A DNA stretch of 64,000 bases from Gammaproteobacteria bacterium (GCA_029881795.1 JAOULX010000003.1:62001-126000); one strand, 5' to 3'. Positions 24,901 through 34,243 are shown, numbered from the stretch's first letter. Translations and numbers: made by a program. The notes: generated by a model from the sequence alone, not told the origin.

Positions 24901-25314
24901 CATAACCTCAAGCTCATCCATAAAGCTGTCGTCTTTCTTTCCGGCTATATAATTTTGTGTTATGCCGAAAATGTCACAAAAATACTGGTTTACATAAATG
25001 TACTTCGCGTCCTTGTTTTTAATTGCAACTGCGACTTTATCCTGCCTGATAATATCGTGGTAAACCGACTCCACCAGATCGCTGTCCAGTGTAATGACAT
25101 CAAAAATGATCAATAAATCACGTAGCGAACTAAAGACTGCCCGCAATACCAGTGAGAAAATCAGGCCACTCAAAAACCAGTAGAGGTATTCAGGGGCGGA
25201 AGAAAGATGCAGGCTAGCGACAATATCATGTCCAAAAAACATCCATATAAGCCCCAGCAGCAGCTTGAGCCCTGAAAATATTAGTCTGCGTATATAGACA
25301 TTGATAATATCCAA
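21961..25314 (-). CDS. Membrane multi-PAS GGDEF/EAL protein (probable c-di-GMP phosphodiesterase)
   Basis: The 1117-residue protein has two N-terminal membrane helices (residues about 10-70), then about five PAS repeats to residue 690, several followed by PAC-like ends (VVRDISERK, IFRDITENKRA). The GGDEF domain (about 695-860) has the degenerate active site FGADNF in place of GGDEF, so cyclase activity is unlikely. The EAL domain (about 870-1115) keeps most catalytic positions: EVLLRW for EAL, NISGLQ, MTESAM, DDFGKG (usually DDFGTG), KMDARLI and AEGVE. It is probably a sensor phosphodiesterase or c-di-GMP binding protein. dctP follows 8 bp downstream, implying that signal sensing and solute binding are produced together. 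Confidence 0.85.
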   Translation of the reverse strand: MDIINVYIRRLIFSGLKLLLGLIWMFFGHDIVASLHLSSAPEYLYWFLSGLIFSLVLRAVFSSLRDLLIIFDVITLDSDLVESVYHDIIRQDKVAVAIKNKDAKYIYVNQYFCDIFGITQNYIAGKKDDSFMDELEVMKSTEEDTAVLIRGETLVHEEDQLVEGYSVRLRITKKPLYNKKNKLVGLSVCQQDISAQYELEKNNKDLKGRYKRLFDDLPFPTLMLDIKTTLAIEFNDALLEMLGYQRGEFFRTRLGLYMADEEEDTLAFVNQLVDDKGGIRTIQLISKNKDRYDVEAHFRVTQIKDKTYLHGIFRDITENKRATEALIQSEKNYYTLFNHANDAVFIIDPETLAIVDANQLAYIWLGYEEGELNSLSIFDIDRAGLEKVTRAKIAELSQNKDILFEHEMCTVQGDIVPVEISAHSVIYGNKLAYQYVVRDISERKVAEWALRESEERYWQMFENNSSIMLVLDTARWVIEDVNEAACKFYMIKKEDLVGSSYDKIFIGTDRYHNDDSSQSIKRKMYEGTHKLGNNEIRFVEINEAPIEVHGRQLTFVIVRDITDSKDVVNQLNLAQRMIASSSESVIVLDASQQIVSANNAAILMTGYNEAELLSQPAEIVLADSQQKIISEQIEQQLLDKTVWQGSVWNRKKTGERFLVNLHIELIKHQQQEQYQYVMMMSAVNEDESDDTKLLENNIKGLADKRHFIEKLEYALKKSRRSGKYLAVLLIDIKRFYQINEKQGYDIGDRLIHSVGKRLQFLSRESDYVSHFGADNFAMLLEDFTDLNKINVVAQKVLSTLSESYQIDDKHHELMFAVGISLFPEDGNQSHVLIKQAEQALMEAKRERKSSYYLCNYELNEKAKIWWDYERRLHDALRNDEFKLYFLPQYNLNDYSLSSIEVLLRWDHPERGILEPAELLVEAENTGYIVAIGDWVIRRACYDLKHLLSLNYNIPELVINISGLQIDENFLEFLLQVCESEGVAISKITLDMTESAMLMLGAEQIQQLEALRKAGIKLQIDDFGKGMSSISSLLEIDFDRVKMDARLIHQLVENKKTQRHCLMVEALSDVLDFKIIAEGVELKEQVTELKKMKCDFAQGHYFGEAMCLEDLINYLESL

Positions 25315-25345
25315 TCTGATCAGTCCGTTTTTGTTTTTCTTATTA

Positions 25346-27505
25346 TTACAGTGTGCTCAGGTTAGCATACGATACCACTAACCATTTTGTCCCTTCGTAT
25401 TCAAAATTTACCTCGACCCTGGCATGACTGCCAATGCCCTCAAAATTAAGCACCATGCCTTCACCGAATTTTGGGTGAGCAACGCGCTGGCCTATCTGAA
25501 AGGGAGCTGATTCCTGTGGCTGTGAAAAACCACTGCTGAAATCAGGCTCAGTCACTTTGGTCTGCATGCGCACATCGGCCACCAGCTCGGCCGGAATCTC
25601 ACTGATAAAACGTGACGGCCTCGGGTAGGTGTCCCTGCCATACAGTTGCCGGTGTTCTGCATTGGTAATCGTCAGTTGTTCACGCGCTCGGGTGATCCCA
25701 ACATAACAAAGCCTGCGCTCTTCTTCTAGACGTGATGCTTCTTCTATTGATCGCTGATGCGGGAACAGACCTTCTTCCACACCACAGATAAATACCTGTT
25801 TAAACTCCAGCCCTTTAGCACTGTGCATCGTCATCATCTGCACGCAGTCTTCCCATTCTTCTGCCTGACCTTCACCCGATTCCAGCGCCGCATAGGTTAA
25901 AAATGCCGTGATCTTATCCATCTCTTCGGTTTCATCTTCAGATACCGAAAAGTTTTTCGCCGCACCAGTCAGCTCCTCCATGTTTTCGATACGCTGTTCG
26001 GATTTTTCCGACTTGTCTTTTTTGTGGTGATCAATCAGCCCGCTATGATGGATCACATGCTCTACTTTTTCATGCAGTTCAATATCATCAGTTGCCGCCT
26101 GCATTTCATAGATCAGATCAAGAAATGCTTGCAGCGCAGTCGCAGCGCGTGTTGTCAGCGCCTTATCTGCTATTAATCTTTCTGCCGCCTGCCACATTGT
26201 GGTTTCTTTTGTTTTTGCCGCATCACGCAGCAGATCCAGCGTGCGCCCGCCGATACCACGCGCAGGCACATTAACAATGCGCTCAAACGCGGTGTCATCC
26301 AGCAAATTATTCATCAGTCTTAAATAGGCAATGCAGTCTTTGATTTCAGCGCGGTCAAAAAATCGCAAGCCACCGTATATCCGGTAGGGAATCTGTTCGC
26401 TATTGAGCGACTGCTCAAATACTCGAGACTGGGCATTGGATCGATATAATATCGCGACGTCGTCACGTAAGCCGCCATCACTGACCCACTGTTTGATTTT
26501 GTCGATGACAAAACGAGCCTCGTCGAATTCATTATAAGCCTGATAATAAGTAATCGGCTGGCCATCACTACCCGCTGTCCAGAGCTTTTTGCCTAAGCGA
26601 TCACCGTTATTTCCGATCACTGCATTCGCCGCAGACAGGATGGTGGCGGTGGAGCGGTAATTTTGTTCCAGTTTAATAATACGGGTCAGTGGAAAATCTT
26701 TACGGAATTTTTGCAGGTTTTCTACCCGCGCTCCACGCCAGCCATAAATTGCCTGATCATCGTCACCGACCACAAAAATATTATTTTCTTTGCCGACTAA
26801 AAGACGTACCCAGGCATATTGAATAGCATTGGTATCCTGAAACTCGTCAACCAGAATATGCCGGAAACGCTGCTGATAATGCGCCAGCAACTCCTTGTTA
26901 TCACGCAACAACTCCAGTGAACGAAGTAACATTTCAGCGAAATCAATGACCCCGGCTCTTTTACAGGCGGTTTCATAGGCTGCATAAATCCGCACCAGTT
27001 GTCGGCGCACCGGATCGCCATTATCAGCGATGTGCTGAGGCCGGTCACCTTCATCTTTGCAGGCATTAATAAAGCCGCGAACCTGTTTCGGCTGCCACTG
27101 AGTGTCATCCAGTTCCAGTGCATTAATCACGCGTTTGACCAGCCGCAGCTGATCATCCGAATCAAGAATCTGGAAACTCTGCACCAGATCTGCCTGCTGC
27201 CAGTGGCTTCTTAATAAGCGATGAGCCAGGCCATGAAAGGTGCCGACCCAGATACCGGCCATCGGCTGGCTGTGCATTTTTTCGACCCGCTGGCGCATTT
27301 CTGCAGCGGCCTTATTGGTAAAGGTCACCGCTAAAATACTATAGGGTGAGACATTTTCAACCGTACATAACCAGCTTATCCGGTGCACCAATACGCGGGT
27401 TTTGCCACTACCGGCACCGGCCAGCACCAGTAACGAGCGCTCTGGCGCAGAAACGGCCTCACGCTGTACTTCATTTAAATCGTTTAATATATTCGAAACA
27501 TCCAT
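25346..27505 (-). CDS. uvrD: DNA helicase II UvrD
   Basis: This superfamily 1 3'-5' helicase acts in nucleotide excision and mismatch repair. It shows Walker A AGAGSGKTRVLVHR, motif II VDEFQDTNAIQY, motif III GDDDQAIYGWRGA, motif IV EQNYRSTATIL, motif V MTMHSAKGLEF and motif VI YVGITRARE. The C-terminus has the Tudor-like fold (FGEGMVLNFEGIGSHARV). I start it at ATG 27505 because MDVSNILNDLN aligns with UvrD; the longer frame begins with GTG. The 719-residue length fits UvrD. Confidence 0.95.
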   Translation of the reverse strand: MDVSNILNDLNEVQREAVSAPERSLLVLAGAGSGKTRVLVHRISWLCTVENVSPYSILAVTFTNKAAAEMRQRVEKMHSQPMAGIWVGTFHGLAHRLLRSHWQQADLVQSFQILDSDDQLRLVKRVINALELDDTQWQPKQVRGFINACKDEGDRPQHIADNGDPVRRQLVRIYAAYETACKRAGVIDFAEMLLRSLELLRDNKELLAHYQQRFRHILVDEFQDTNAIQYAWVRLLVGKENNIFVVGDDDQAIYGWRGARVENLQKFRKDFPLTRIIKLEQNYRSTATILSAANAVIGNNGDRLGKKLWTAGSDGQPITYYQAYNEFDEARFVIDKIKQWVSDGGLRDDVAILYRSNAQSRVFEQSLNSEQIPYRIYGGLRFFDRAEIKDCIAYLRLMNNLLDDTAFERIVNVPARGIGGRTLDLLRDAAKTKETTMWQAAERLIADKALTTRAATALQAFLDLIYEMQAATDDIELHEKVEHVIHHSGLIDHHKKDKSEKSEQRIENMEELTGAAKNFSVSEDETEEMDKITAFLTYAALESGEGQAEEWEDCVQMMTMHSAKGLEFKQVFICGVEEGLFPHQRSIEEASRLEEERRLCYVGITRAREQLTITNAEHRQLYGRDTYPRPSRFISEIPAELVADVRMQTKVTEPDFSSGFSQPQESAPFQIGQRVAHPKFGEGMVLNFEGIGSHARVEVNFEYEGTKWLVVSYANLSTL

Positions 27506-27607
27506 TACTGATATCACTACCGGACAAATTTTGGACAGTTAGCTGCCATTTAAATTACTAAAAAATCGTTATACACTGGCCAGATAGACCGACTGATCAA
27601 AGCCATC

Positions 27608-27994
27608 ATGACTATAACCACTACGCCAGACCATCAAAGCCGAATTTTACATACGGTAAGCCGCGGCACTGTCACTCTGCAGCAAATTGAACACTATCAA
27701 AACACCGTCTGGTTAGAGCCGTCAATTTATGGCTATAACGAACTCTATGATGTCACCAAATCCGATTATTCTTCGATCAGTTTTAGTGAACTCATCGGCA
27801 TTTCACAAACCGCCTCTCATCTCTATATGATCGATCCCAATTCACGCTTTGCTTTTCTAACCGCTACTCAGAACCATATTGAACTGGCCGAATTTTACAT
27901 GGCCGCCAGATCACTGAGCAAAACCGCGTCAAGAGAAATCCGTTCTTTCCAGTCCCGTTCTGATGCACTTGAGTGGCTTTCGTCCAGGCCTTAG
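27608..27994 (+). CDS. Small STAS/SpoIIAA-like protein (paralogue 1)
   Basis: This 128-residue soluble protein has no signal peptide or catalytic motif. It aligns along its length with the 128-residue protein at 52405-52791. Shared elements include GYNELYDVTKSDYS versus GYNELFDTTQGDWS, IDPNSRFAF versus IDPGSKLAW, and the end ALEWL versus ALGWL. The beta-alpha pattern and size suggest a SpoIIAA/STAS-like fold, used as a protein-interaction module or lipid binder. The function is unknown. It is divergent from uvrD and convergent with ubiB, so it is probably a single-gene unit. Confidence 0.75.
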   Translation: MTITTTPDHQSRILHTVSRGTVTLQQIEHYQNTVWLEPSIYGYNELYDVTKSDYSSISFSELIGISQTASHLYMIDPNSRFAFLTATQNHIELAEFYMAARSLSKTASREIRSFQSRSDALEWLSSRP

Positions 27995-28116
27995 GCAGTA
28001 TACTCGGCAGCGGCGTCAGTCTCAGGCAGCCAGATACGACTCAATACAGTGTCTCTTTTGACCCAGCTGCAAGGCCGCTAACTAATTTTATTATTGCCAG
28101 CACACGCATTACCGGT

Positions 28117-29775
28117 TTATTCCCGGAATGATAAATACATCATTAATACGCCGGTTACCCCGCATAACCATGACATCAGCGGCGCACCCCAGATCAGTCC
28201 ACCGCTGACAGGGTTCAGGCTATAAATAACAAAGGCACTGATTAATAAACTCGAGCCGATAATACTGGAAACGGTATTGCGATTGGCACGCGCTATTTCT
28301 TTTCTCAGCTCACGCATTTCTCGTTGCTGCGCTTCATGGTTTTCACCTTCGGCTGCCCGCGTCAGTGCTGCATAAATCAGATTGGGCATATCCGGTAACT
28401 TTTCCGCTATATACGGCAGATTCTTTTTAAAGCCACGCCACATGGCTTTAGTGCCGATCTGCTCATCCATCCAGTTTTCAAGGAAGGGTTTTGCGGTTTT
28501 CCATAAATCCAGCTCAGGGTTCAACTGCCGCCCCAGACCTTCGATATTTAATAAGGTTTTCTGCAGTAATACCAGTTGTGGCTGTACTTCCATATTGAAA
28601 CGCTGAGCGGTCTGAAACAGACCTAATAACACCAGACCAAATGAAATATCTTTTAACGGTTTTTCAAATATCGGCTCACAAACACTGCGAATTGCCGATT
28701 CAAACTCATCCACCCGGGTGTCGGCAGGTACCCAGCCGGAGTCAACATGCAACTGTGCGACACGCTGATAATCGCGTTTAAAAAACGCTAGAAAATTTTC
28801 AGCCAGATAACGCTGATCATCAACATTCAGGCTGCCGACGATACCAAAGTCCACCGCAATATACTGGGCATTATCCGGATTTTTAAGATCAACAAAAATA
28901 TTGCCCGGGTGCATATCGGCATGGAAGAAATTATGTTTGAAGACCTGAGTAAAAAATATTTCAACCCCGCGCTCTGATAACCGTGGCAGATTCACACCGT
29001 GTTCAAGCAGGGTTTCAGTCTGACCTATCGGAATCCCAGAAATACGCTCCATCACCATCACATCACGGCGCACATAATCCCAGTGCACTTCCGGAATGTA
29101 TAAGGCCGCTGACTGACTAAAGTTACGTCGCAACTGGGATGCATTGGCCGCTTCGCGCTGCAGGTTCAGTTCATCGTGAATGGTCTTTTCATACTCGGCA
29201 ACCACTTCGATTACCCGCAGTCTGCGGCCGATTTGCGAATAGCGCTCGGCCAGTTCGGCGATCACATACATCAGCGCGACATCGCGTTTAATAATTTTAG
29301 CAATGCCGGGGCGCACCACTTTAACGATGACCTCTCTGCCATCTTCTAGCTGTGCACCGTGTACCTGGGCAATCGAAGCCGAGGCAAAGGGTTCGCCATC
29401 AAAACGCTGAAAAGCCTCTTCAACCTTGCATTTTAATGCTTTTTCTATGATGTCTCTGGCCTGCTGCGCCGGAAACGACGGTACATTATCCTGCAGCTGA
29501 GCCAGTTCCTGTGCAATGTCGTCTGCCAGCAAATCACGCCGTGTTGATAGCATCTGACCGAGCTTGATAAACACCGGACCAAGATCTTCAAGTGCCTGTC
29601 TGAGTCGCTCACCGCGTGGCGCACGTTTTCTCGGCAGCCAGTTCCAAGGCATCAAAAATAAGATAAATCGGAACGGCCTGAACAGGTGCACTTCAAACAC
29701 AATGTCATCCAGTCCGTGTTTCATCAGGACATAATTAATGCGTAATAAACGCAGCAGCTGGGAGGGACGAATCAT
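28117..29775 (-). CDS. ubiB: Ubiquinone biosynthesis kinase-like protein UbiB
   Basis: This 552-residue atypical kinase/ATPase of the ABC1/ADCK family is required for ubiquinone synthesis. It has the family signature KLGQMLSTRRDLL, an Ala-rich loop ASIAQVHGA, the catalytic HADMHPGN and the metal site VDFGIVG. Two C-terminal hydrophobic segments anchor it in the inner membrane (SSIIGSSLLISAFVIYSL and the region after it). It overlaps the ubiJ stop by four bases. With ubiJ and ubiE it forms the conserved ubiE-ubiJ-ubiB operon. Confidence 0.96.
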   Translation of the reverse strand: MIRPSQLLRLLRINYVLMKHGLDDIVFEVHLFRPFRFILFLMPWNWLPRKRAPRGERLRQALEDLGPVFIKLGQMLSTRRDLLADDIAQELAQLQDNVPSFPAQQARDIIEKALKCKVEEAFQRFDGEPFASASIAQVHGAQLEDGREVIVKVVRPGIAKIIKRDVALMYVIAELAERYSQIGRRLRVIEVVAEYEKTIHDELNLQREAANASQLRRNFSQSAALYIPEVHWDYVRRDVMVMERISGIPIGQTETLLEHGVNLPRLSERGVEIFFTQVFKHNFFHADMHPGNIFVDLKNPDNAQYIAVDFGIVGSLNVDDQRYLAENFLAFFKRDYQRVAQLHVDSGWVPADTRVDEFESAIRSVCEPIFEKPLKDISFGLVLLGLFQTAQRFNMEVQPQLVLLQKTLLNIEGLGRQLNPELDLWKTAKPFLENWMDEQIGTKAMWRGFKKNLPYIAEKLPDMPNLIYAALTRAAEGENHEAQQREMRELRKEIARANRNTVSSIIGSSLLISAFVIYSLNPVSGGLIWGAPLMSWLCGVTGVLMMYLSFRE

Positions 29776-30416
29776 GCTTTATTGACCTTGCTGTCGGATG
29801 ACTTTTTTAATGCTTGTTGCGCCAGTTTGTTTAAGCGGGCTTTGAATCTGGCAACATCATTGCGTACGGTATCGACATCTTTTATAAATAGATCGGTTTC
29901 ATTACGACTCGGTAGATACTGAATTTCTTCCTGCAAATACTCACCCATGTTCATTTTCATGGCGTCTTTATTGCGCTGCTTTACTGCGCCTATGCTGCGC
30001 GAAAGATTACCGAGTGTGTGTGCCGCCATGTCGCCTGTGAATTTTGAAAGCTGCTCTTCCCAGTCTATATCCAGCGAACCCAGTAGCCGATTGAACTGAC
30101 TGCCGAGTTTTAAATCGCCGCTGATTTTGACGTCGCCTGAAAACATTTCTGCCTGACTGTCCGCTGCCATGCCCAGTCTGGCCAGTGCCAGCGGCGTGCC
30201 ACTGATCGTGGTATCGGCTTCGGCATCAAAGCTATCAAGTATCATCACGTCTTCGGCGCTCGGAAACAGGTAAAGGCGGATGTTGATGGCTTCGAGTTGC
30301 AGACAGATCACCCGTCCTTCCATCGCAGCCAGCTGACCGGCTGCCTCCGGATCGAGTGCCAGAAAACGATTAAACGCTTTTTCTAAGGTAGCTATCAGAA
30401 CTTCAGGTAGTTTCAC
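29772..30416 (-). CDS. ubiJ: Ubiquinone biosynthesis accessory factor UbiJ
   Basis: This 214-residue protein has an N-terminal SCP2-like lipid-binding domain (residues about 15-120, with TTISGTPLALARLG and the GDVKISGDLKLG strand), followed by helical coiled coil. UbiJ binds ubiquinone intermediates and scaffolds the soluble Ubi complex with UbiK and the hydroxylases. It lies between ubiE and ubiB, overlapping ubiB by four bases, which fixes the identity more firmly than sequence alone. Confidence 0.9.
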   Translation of the reverse strand: MKLPEVLIATLEKAFNRFLALDPEAAGQLAAMEGRVICLQLEAINIRLYLFPSAEDVMILDSFDAEADTTISGTPLALARLGMAADSQAEMFSGDVKISGDLKLGSQFNRLLGSLDIDWEEQLSKFTGDMAAHTLGNLSRSIGAVKQRNKDAMKMNMGEYLQEEIQYLPSRNETDLFIKDVDTVRNDVARFKARLNKLAQQALKKSSDSKVNKA

Positions 30417-30466
30417 TGCGCTGCTTTGCTCATTTAACGGCTCTGAACTCTGGCTTCTGCAAGCGT

Positions 30467-31216
30467 TTAGAGTTTAAAGCCTTTATGTAGGGCGACAATG
30501 CCGCCGCTTAAGTTATGATAATCACAACGTTCAAAGCCGGCATCCTGCATCATGCTCTTTAACGTCGCCTGATCCGGGTGCATGCGGATCGATTCTGCCA
30601 GATAGCGGTAACTGTCTTCGTCATTAGCAATGACTTTACCCATCATCGGCAGCAATTTGAACGAATAAAAATCATAAACCGGAGCCAGCCCTGGGGCCAC
30701 AGGCTTCGAAAATTCCAGCACCAGTAAGCGTCCGCCCGGTTTCAAAATCCGATTCATCGAGCGCAGTGCCATGTCTTTATCGGTGACGTTTCGTAACCCA
30801 AAAGCCATGGTAATGCAGTCGAAATAATCATCAGGAAAAGGCAGACATTCTGCATTAGCCTGCACATAACGGATATTGCCGGCCACCCCGTGGTCGGTCA
30901 GACGATCACGTCCGTTCGATAGCATCGAGCCATTTATATCCGACAATACTACCTCGCCGGAAGCCCCAACCATGCGCGACATCTTTAATGCCAGATCACC
31001 GGTACCACCAGCCAGATCAAGCACCCTCTGACCGTTCTTAAGACCGGTCTGTGCCAGGGTAAAGCGCTTCCATAAGCGATGCACTCCAAATGACATCACA
31101 TCGTTCATGACATCGTATTTGTCGGCCACCGAGTGAAAAACTTCGGCTACTTTGCCGGCTTTTTCAGCAGCATCTACCTGCTCAAAACCAAAATGTGTTT
31201 TTTCGTTATTTTTCAT
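30467..31216 (-). CDS. ubiE: Ubiquinone/menaquinone C-methyltransferase UbiE
   Basis: This 249-residue S-adenosylmethionine-dependent enzyme methylates the benzoquinol ring. It shows the family N-terminus [17 protein letters not shown], the cofactor site [16 protein letters not shown], and the signature [12 protein letters not shown] plus [10 protein letters not shown]. Length and start are standard. It is first of ubiE-ubiJ-ubiB, 50 bp before ubiJ. Confidence 0.97.
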   Translation of the reverse strand: MKNNEKTHFGFEQVDAAEKAGKVAEVFHSVADKYDVMNDVMSFGVHRLWKRFTLAQTGLKNGQRVLDLAGGTGDLALKMSRMVGASGEVVLSDINGSMLSNGRDRLTDHGVAGNIRYVQANAECLPFPDDYFDCITMAFGLRNVTDKDMALRSMNRILKPGGRLLVLEFSKPVAPGLAPVYDFYSFKLLPMMGKVIANDEDSYRYLAESIRMHPDQATLKSMMQDAGFERCDYHNLSGGIVALHKGFKL

Positions 31217-31257
31217 TTGTTTCCTAAAAGCGGCTGCTGACGCTGTCTGCCCCAGAG

Positions 31258-31623
31258 CTAGTTGCTCGCGGGCTGTTGTCTTTCATGACCGGCCTGTTTC
31301 AGCCGTGCCAGATAATCATCCCACTTTTCCTGATAGCTGTTGCCCAGTTCATATAAATAATCCCATGAATACAGGCCGCTATCGTGATTATCACTAAACA
31401 CCAGCTTAACCGCATAGTGCCCGACCGGTTCTATTTCATCAATATTCACATTTTCCTTATTCAGCTGCAATACTTCCTGACCTGGTCCGTGGCCGGTAAC
31501 TTCGGCTGATGGCGAATAAACACGCAGGTATTCGCATGGCAGCTTAAAACTGGAAGCGTCATCAAACTCTAATTCAAGCAGCCGCGATTTCTTGTGCAGC
31601 ATGATATTTATTGGTTTTGGCAT
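31258..31623 (-). CDS. DUF971 (gamma-butyrobetaine hydroxylase-like N-terminal) protein
   Basis: This 121-residue protein consists of a single DUF971 domain: [27 protein letters not shown], in segments, followed by [26 protein letters not shown]. The domain is known from the N-terminus of gamma-butyrobetaine hydroxylase and as a stand-alone protein near hslUV in many gammaproteobacteria. Its role is not established, though links to iron-sulfur proteins have been suggested. It is between hslU and ubiE on the same strand. Confidence 0.85.
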   Translation of the reverse strand: MPKPINIMLHKKSRLLELEFDDASSFKLPCEYLRVYSPSAEVTGHGPGQEVLQLNKENVNIDEIEPVGHYAVKLVFSDNHDSGLYSWDYLYELGNSYQEKWDDYLARLKQAGHERQQPASN

Positions 31624-31737
31624 GTCTTTACTCCGATAAGCCGACTGTTATTAACCGGCCTGTCTATAAAAATGAAACTATGTATTCTGCACGCGACTGT
31701 AGCTATCCGATCAGCGTAACGGCGACTGTGCAGTCTC

Positions 31738-33066
31738 TTACAATATGTAACGACTCAGATCCTGATCCTGAGCCAGATCAGCGAGATAGTGATCGACATA
31801 AGCCGCATCAATATCCACCGTGATACCGGGCTTATCAGCAGCCTCATAGGAAATTTCTTCCAATAAGCGTTCCATCACGGTATGTAAGCGCCGGGCACCG
31901 ATGTTTTCAGTTTTTTCATTAACGCTGAAGGCGACCTCTGCAATCCGCGCGACGCCGTCGTCTGTGAAATTGATCGTCACCTGTTCCGTTGCCAGCAGCG
32001 CTTTATACTGCACCGTAAGAGCAGCATCCGGCTCGGTTAATATGCGGATAAAGTCATCTGCCACCAGCGCATCAAGCTCGACCCGAATTGGCAACCGACC
32101 CTGTAGCTCCGGTATCAGATCAGACGGCTTGCTGACATGAAACGCGCCGGATGTAATAAACAGAATATGGTCGGTCTTGACCATGCCGTATTTGGTGGTT
32201 ACCGTGCAGCCTTCGACTAAGGGCAATAAGTCTCGCTGCACACCTTCGCGTGAGACATCGCTGCCACTGGTATCGCTGCGCTGACAAACCTTGTCGATTT
32301 CATCGATGAAAACAATACCATTTTGTTCGGCATTGATAACCGCCTGCTGTTTGAGGTCATCCTCATTAACCAGCTTCGCTGCTTCTTCTTCCAGTAACAG
32401 TTTTTGTGCCTGTTGCACGGTCATTTTACGCAGTTTTTTGCTGTCGCCGGACATATTCTGGAACATGCCCTGTAATTGGCTGGTCATTTCTTCCATGCCC
32501 GGTGGGGCCATGATTTCTACCCCAAGCTGAGCAGCCTGAACTTCAATTTCAATCTCACGCTGATCAAGATCACCGAGCCGTAGCTTGGTTCTGAATTTCT
32601 CACGGGTACGGTTTTCTTGCTCCACCTCGGGATTGCCAAACGAATCACGCGGCGGTGGCAGTAAAGCATTGAGGATGCGTTCTTCGACTTTGTCTTCAGC
32701 CAGCGAGTGGACTTTTTTCATCTCGGTTTCACGCACTTCTTTAACCGACATATCAACCAGATCACGGATGATCGTGTCTACTTCTCGTCCAACATAGCCC
32801 ACTTCGGTGAATTTAGTCGCTTCGACTTTAATAAACGGAGCCTGTGCCAGCTTCGCCAGTCGGCGGGCAATCTCGGTTTTACCGACACCGGTTGGGCCAA
32901 TCATCAAAATATTTTTTGGCGTGATTTCATTACGCAAATGTTCTGCCACCATCTGTCGTCGATAGCGATTACGCAAAGCAATTGCCACAGCGCGTTTAGC
33001 AGAACTCTGGCCAACAATGTGTTTGTCCAGTTCCTGCACAATTTCACGGGGGGTCATAGATGACAT
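31738..33066 (-). CDS. hslU: ATP-dependent protease ATPase subunit HslU
   Basis: This 442-residue AAA+ unfoldase feeds proteins to the HslV peptidase. It has Walker A GPTGVGKT at about residues 57-64, Walker [10 protein letters not shown], the I-domain between them, and the C-terminal DLSRYIL tail that docks into HslV. The N-terminus [17 protein letters not shown] is highly conserved. hslV is 20 bp upstream in the same operon, so the two are made together. Confidence 0.97.
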   Translation of the reverse strand: MSSMTPREIVQELDKHIVGQSSAKRAVAIALRNRYRRQMVAEHLRNEITPKNILMIGPTGVGKTEIARRLAKLAQAPFIKVEATKFTEVGYVGREVDTIIRDLVDMSVKEVRETEMKKVHSLAEDKVEERILNALLPPPRDSFGNPEVEQENRTREKFRTKLRLGDLDQREIEIEVQAAQLGVEIMAPPGMEEMTSQLQGMFQNMSGDSKKLRKMTVQQAQKLLLEEEAAKLVNEDDLKQQAVINAEQNGIVFIDEIDKVCQRSDTSGSDVSREGVQRDLLPLVEGCTVTTKYGMVKTDHILFITSGAFHVSKPSDLIPELQGRLPIRVELDALVADDFIRILTEPDAALTVQYKALLATEQVTINFTDDGVARIAEVAFSVNEKTENIGARRLHTVMERLLEEISYEAADKPGITVDIDAAYVDHYLADLAQDQDLSRYIL

Positions 33067-33086
33067 GTTAACAACCTATAAAAATT

Positions 33087-33632
33087 TTATTCACCGTCAA
33101 CCAGTTCTTCTATGGTCAGACTCTGGTTGGTGTAGATGCAGATATCGCCGGCTATATTAAGGCTTTTCTCAACGATTTCACGGGCCGACAACTCGGTATT
33201 ATCAAACAAAGCCCGGGCCGCTGAACGCGCATAATTTGAACCCGATCCTATCGCCAATAAATCATCATCGGTATCGATAACATCACCGTTACCACTAATG
33301 ATTAAAGACGCTTCTTTATCGGCGACAATCAGCATGGCTTCGAGATTACGTAACATTTTGTCGGTTCGCCAGTCTTTTGCCAGCTCAACAGCGGCCCGCA
33401 CCAGCTTGCCGCTATGCTTCTCAAGCTGCGCTTCAAAGCGCTCAAACAGGGTAAATGCATCGGCAGTGGCACCAGCAAAGCCTACCAGCACCTTGTTGTG
33501 GTAGAGACGCCGCACTTTACGGGCATTTCCCTTCATCACTGTATCGCCGAGTGTGACCTGACCATCACCGCCTATAACCACGGAATTACCGCGGCGGATG
33601 GATATAATAGTCGTACCATGAAACGTGGGCAC
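33087..33632 (-). CDS. hslV: ATP-dependent protease peptidase subunit HslV
   Basis: This threonine peptidase forms a double ring with HslU for heat-shock protein degradation. The N-terminal Thr nucleophile is Thr7, exposed after removal of the propeptide MPTFHG (mature start TTIISIRRG). [17 protein letters not shown] and the Gly-rich [14 protein letters not shown] are typical. Length 181 fits. A possible heat-shock promoter lies about 50 bp upstream. Confidence 0.97.
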   Translation of the reverse strand: MPTFHGTTIISIRRGNSVVIGGDGQVTLGDTVMKGNARKVRRLYHNKVLVGFAGATADAFTLFERFEAQLEKHSGKLVRAAVELAKDWRTDKMLRNLEAMLIVADKEASLIISGNGDVIDTDDDLLAIGSGSNYARSAARALFDNTELSAREIVEKSLNIAGDICIYTNQSLTIEELVDGE

Positions 33633-33684
33633 TTGGATCTCCAGAATTATTTTTTACAGGTTGCGAATTGTACACGAAATACAG

Positions 33685-33712
33685 AGATAAGCCCGTATTA
33701 GACCGATTTCAA
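33685..33712 (-). promoter_or_regulatory. hslV: Possible sigma-32 heat-shock promoter of hslVU
   Basis: On the minus strand TTGAAA (33707-33712) is followed, after 14 bp, by GCTTATCT (33685-33692). The sigma-32 consensus is CTTGAAA and CCCCATNT, so the -35 is good and the -10 partial. hslVU is a heat-shock operon in E. coli. A TACAAT hexamer nearer the gene could also serve sigma-70. Confidence 0.4.
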
Positions 33713-33719
33713 CTGCTCT

Positions 33720-34003
33720 GCTTTGCTCAGTTTTCAGACCACGGCTTAATCGCCTCACAGTGAGCTGGCCAGCAGTATTTTCTCACATGTTAATAAACGC
33801 CCGTCACGAGTTTGTTTTCAGCGTCCATTGAGGCTTAACCACGGATAATTGACCTGCGTTTTCTGTCGCATCCACTGATTTCCCTGAAATCATGGCGGCA
33901 CCTTACTGCGCGGTCGATTAGACAGAAAATACCGAGCCTTTTGTGGACATAGATCAGGTTTTAATATGTCAGCCAGCAGAAAGCGACTGTAAAAGCCGAT
34001 CCA
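33720..34003. other. Intergenic region upstream of hslVU, no gene seen
   Basis: About 280 bp between the hslV promoter region and the small zinc-binding protein gene. Neither strand carries a supported reading frame and I recognise no structured RNA. It also separates two operons that point the same way. Confidence 0.5.
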
Positions 34004-34240
34004 TTAAAACAGTTCGATACTGTCATCTTCATCGGTTTTTTTACGCACATTGATCTCGGCTAACACCAGATCGAGCAAGTCCGTTAATTCGCCGTCATTC
34101 AGCGCGCTGATATCCAGCGTCTGAAACGTTCTTTTAAGAGCCTGATCAACCTGAAAACATTTCTGATGAGCCGGGCCTTTTCCCGGCACTGTTATTCCGT
34201 CTGCACCAAACACAGACTGATTGCAAAAAATACATTTCAT
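34004..34240 (-). CDS. Small putative zinc-binding protein
   Basis: This 78-residue protein opens with a probable zinc site, CIFCNQSVFG followed by GKGPAHQKCF (Cys-x2-Cys ... His-x2-Cys), like half a LIM finger. The remainder is an acidic helix (LNDGELTDLLDLVLAEINV). It begins 3 bp after the upstream gene, so the two small genes are cotranscribed. I do not know its function. Similar short Cys-rich proteins occur near this position in some gammaproteobacteria. Confidence 0.65.
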   Translation of the reverse strand: MKCIFCNQSVFGADGITVPGKGPAHQKCFQVDQALKRTFQTLDISALNDGELTDLLDLVLAEINVRKKTDEDDSIELF

Positions 34241-34243
34241 TTA

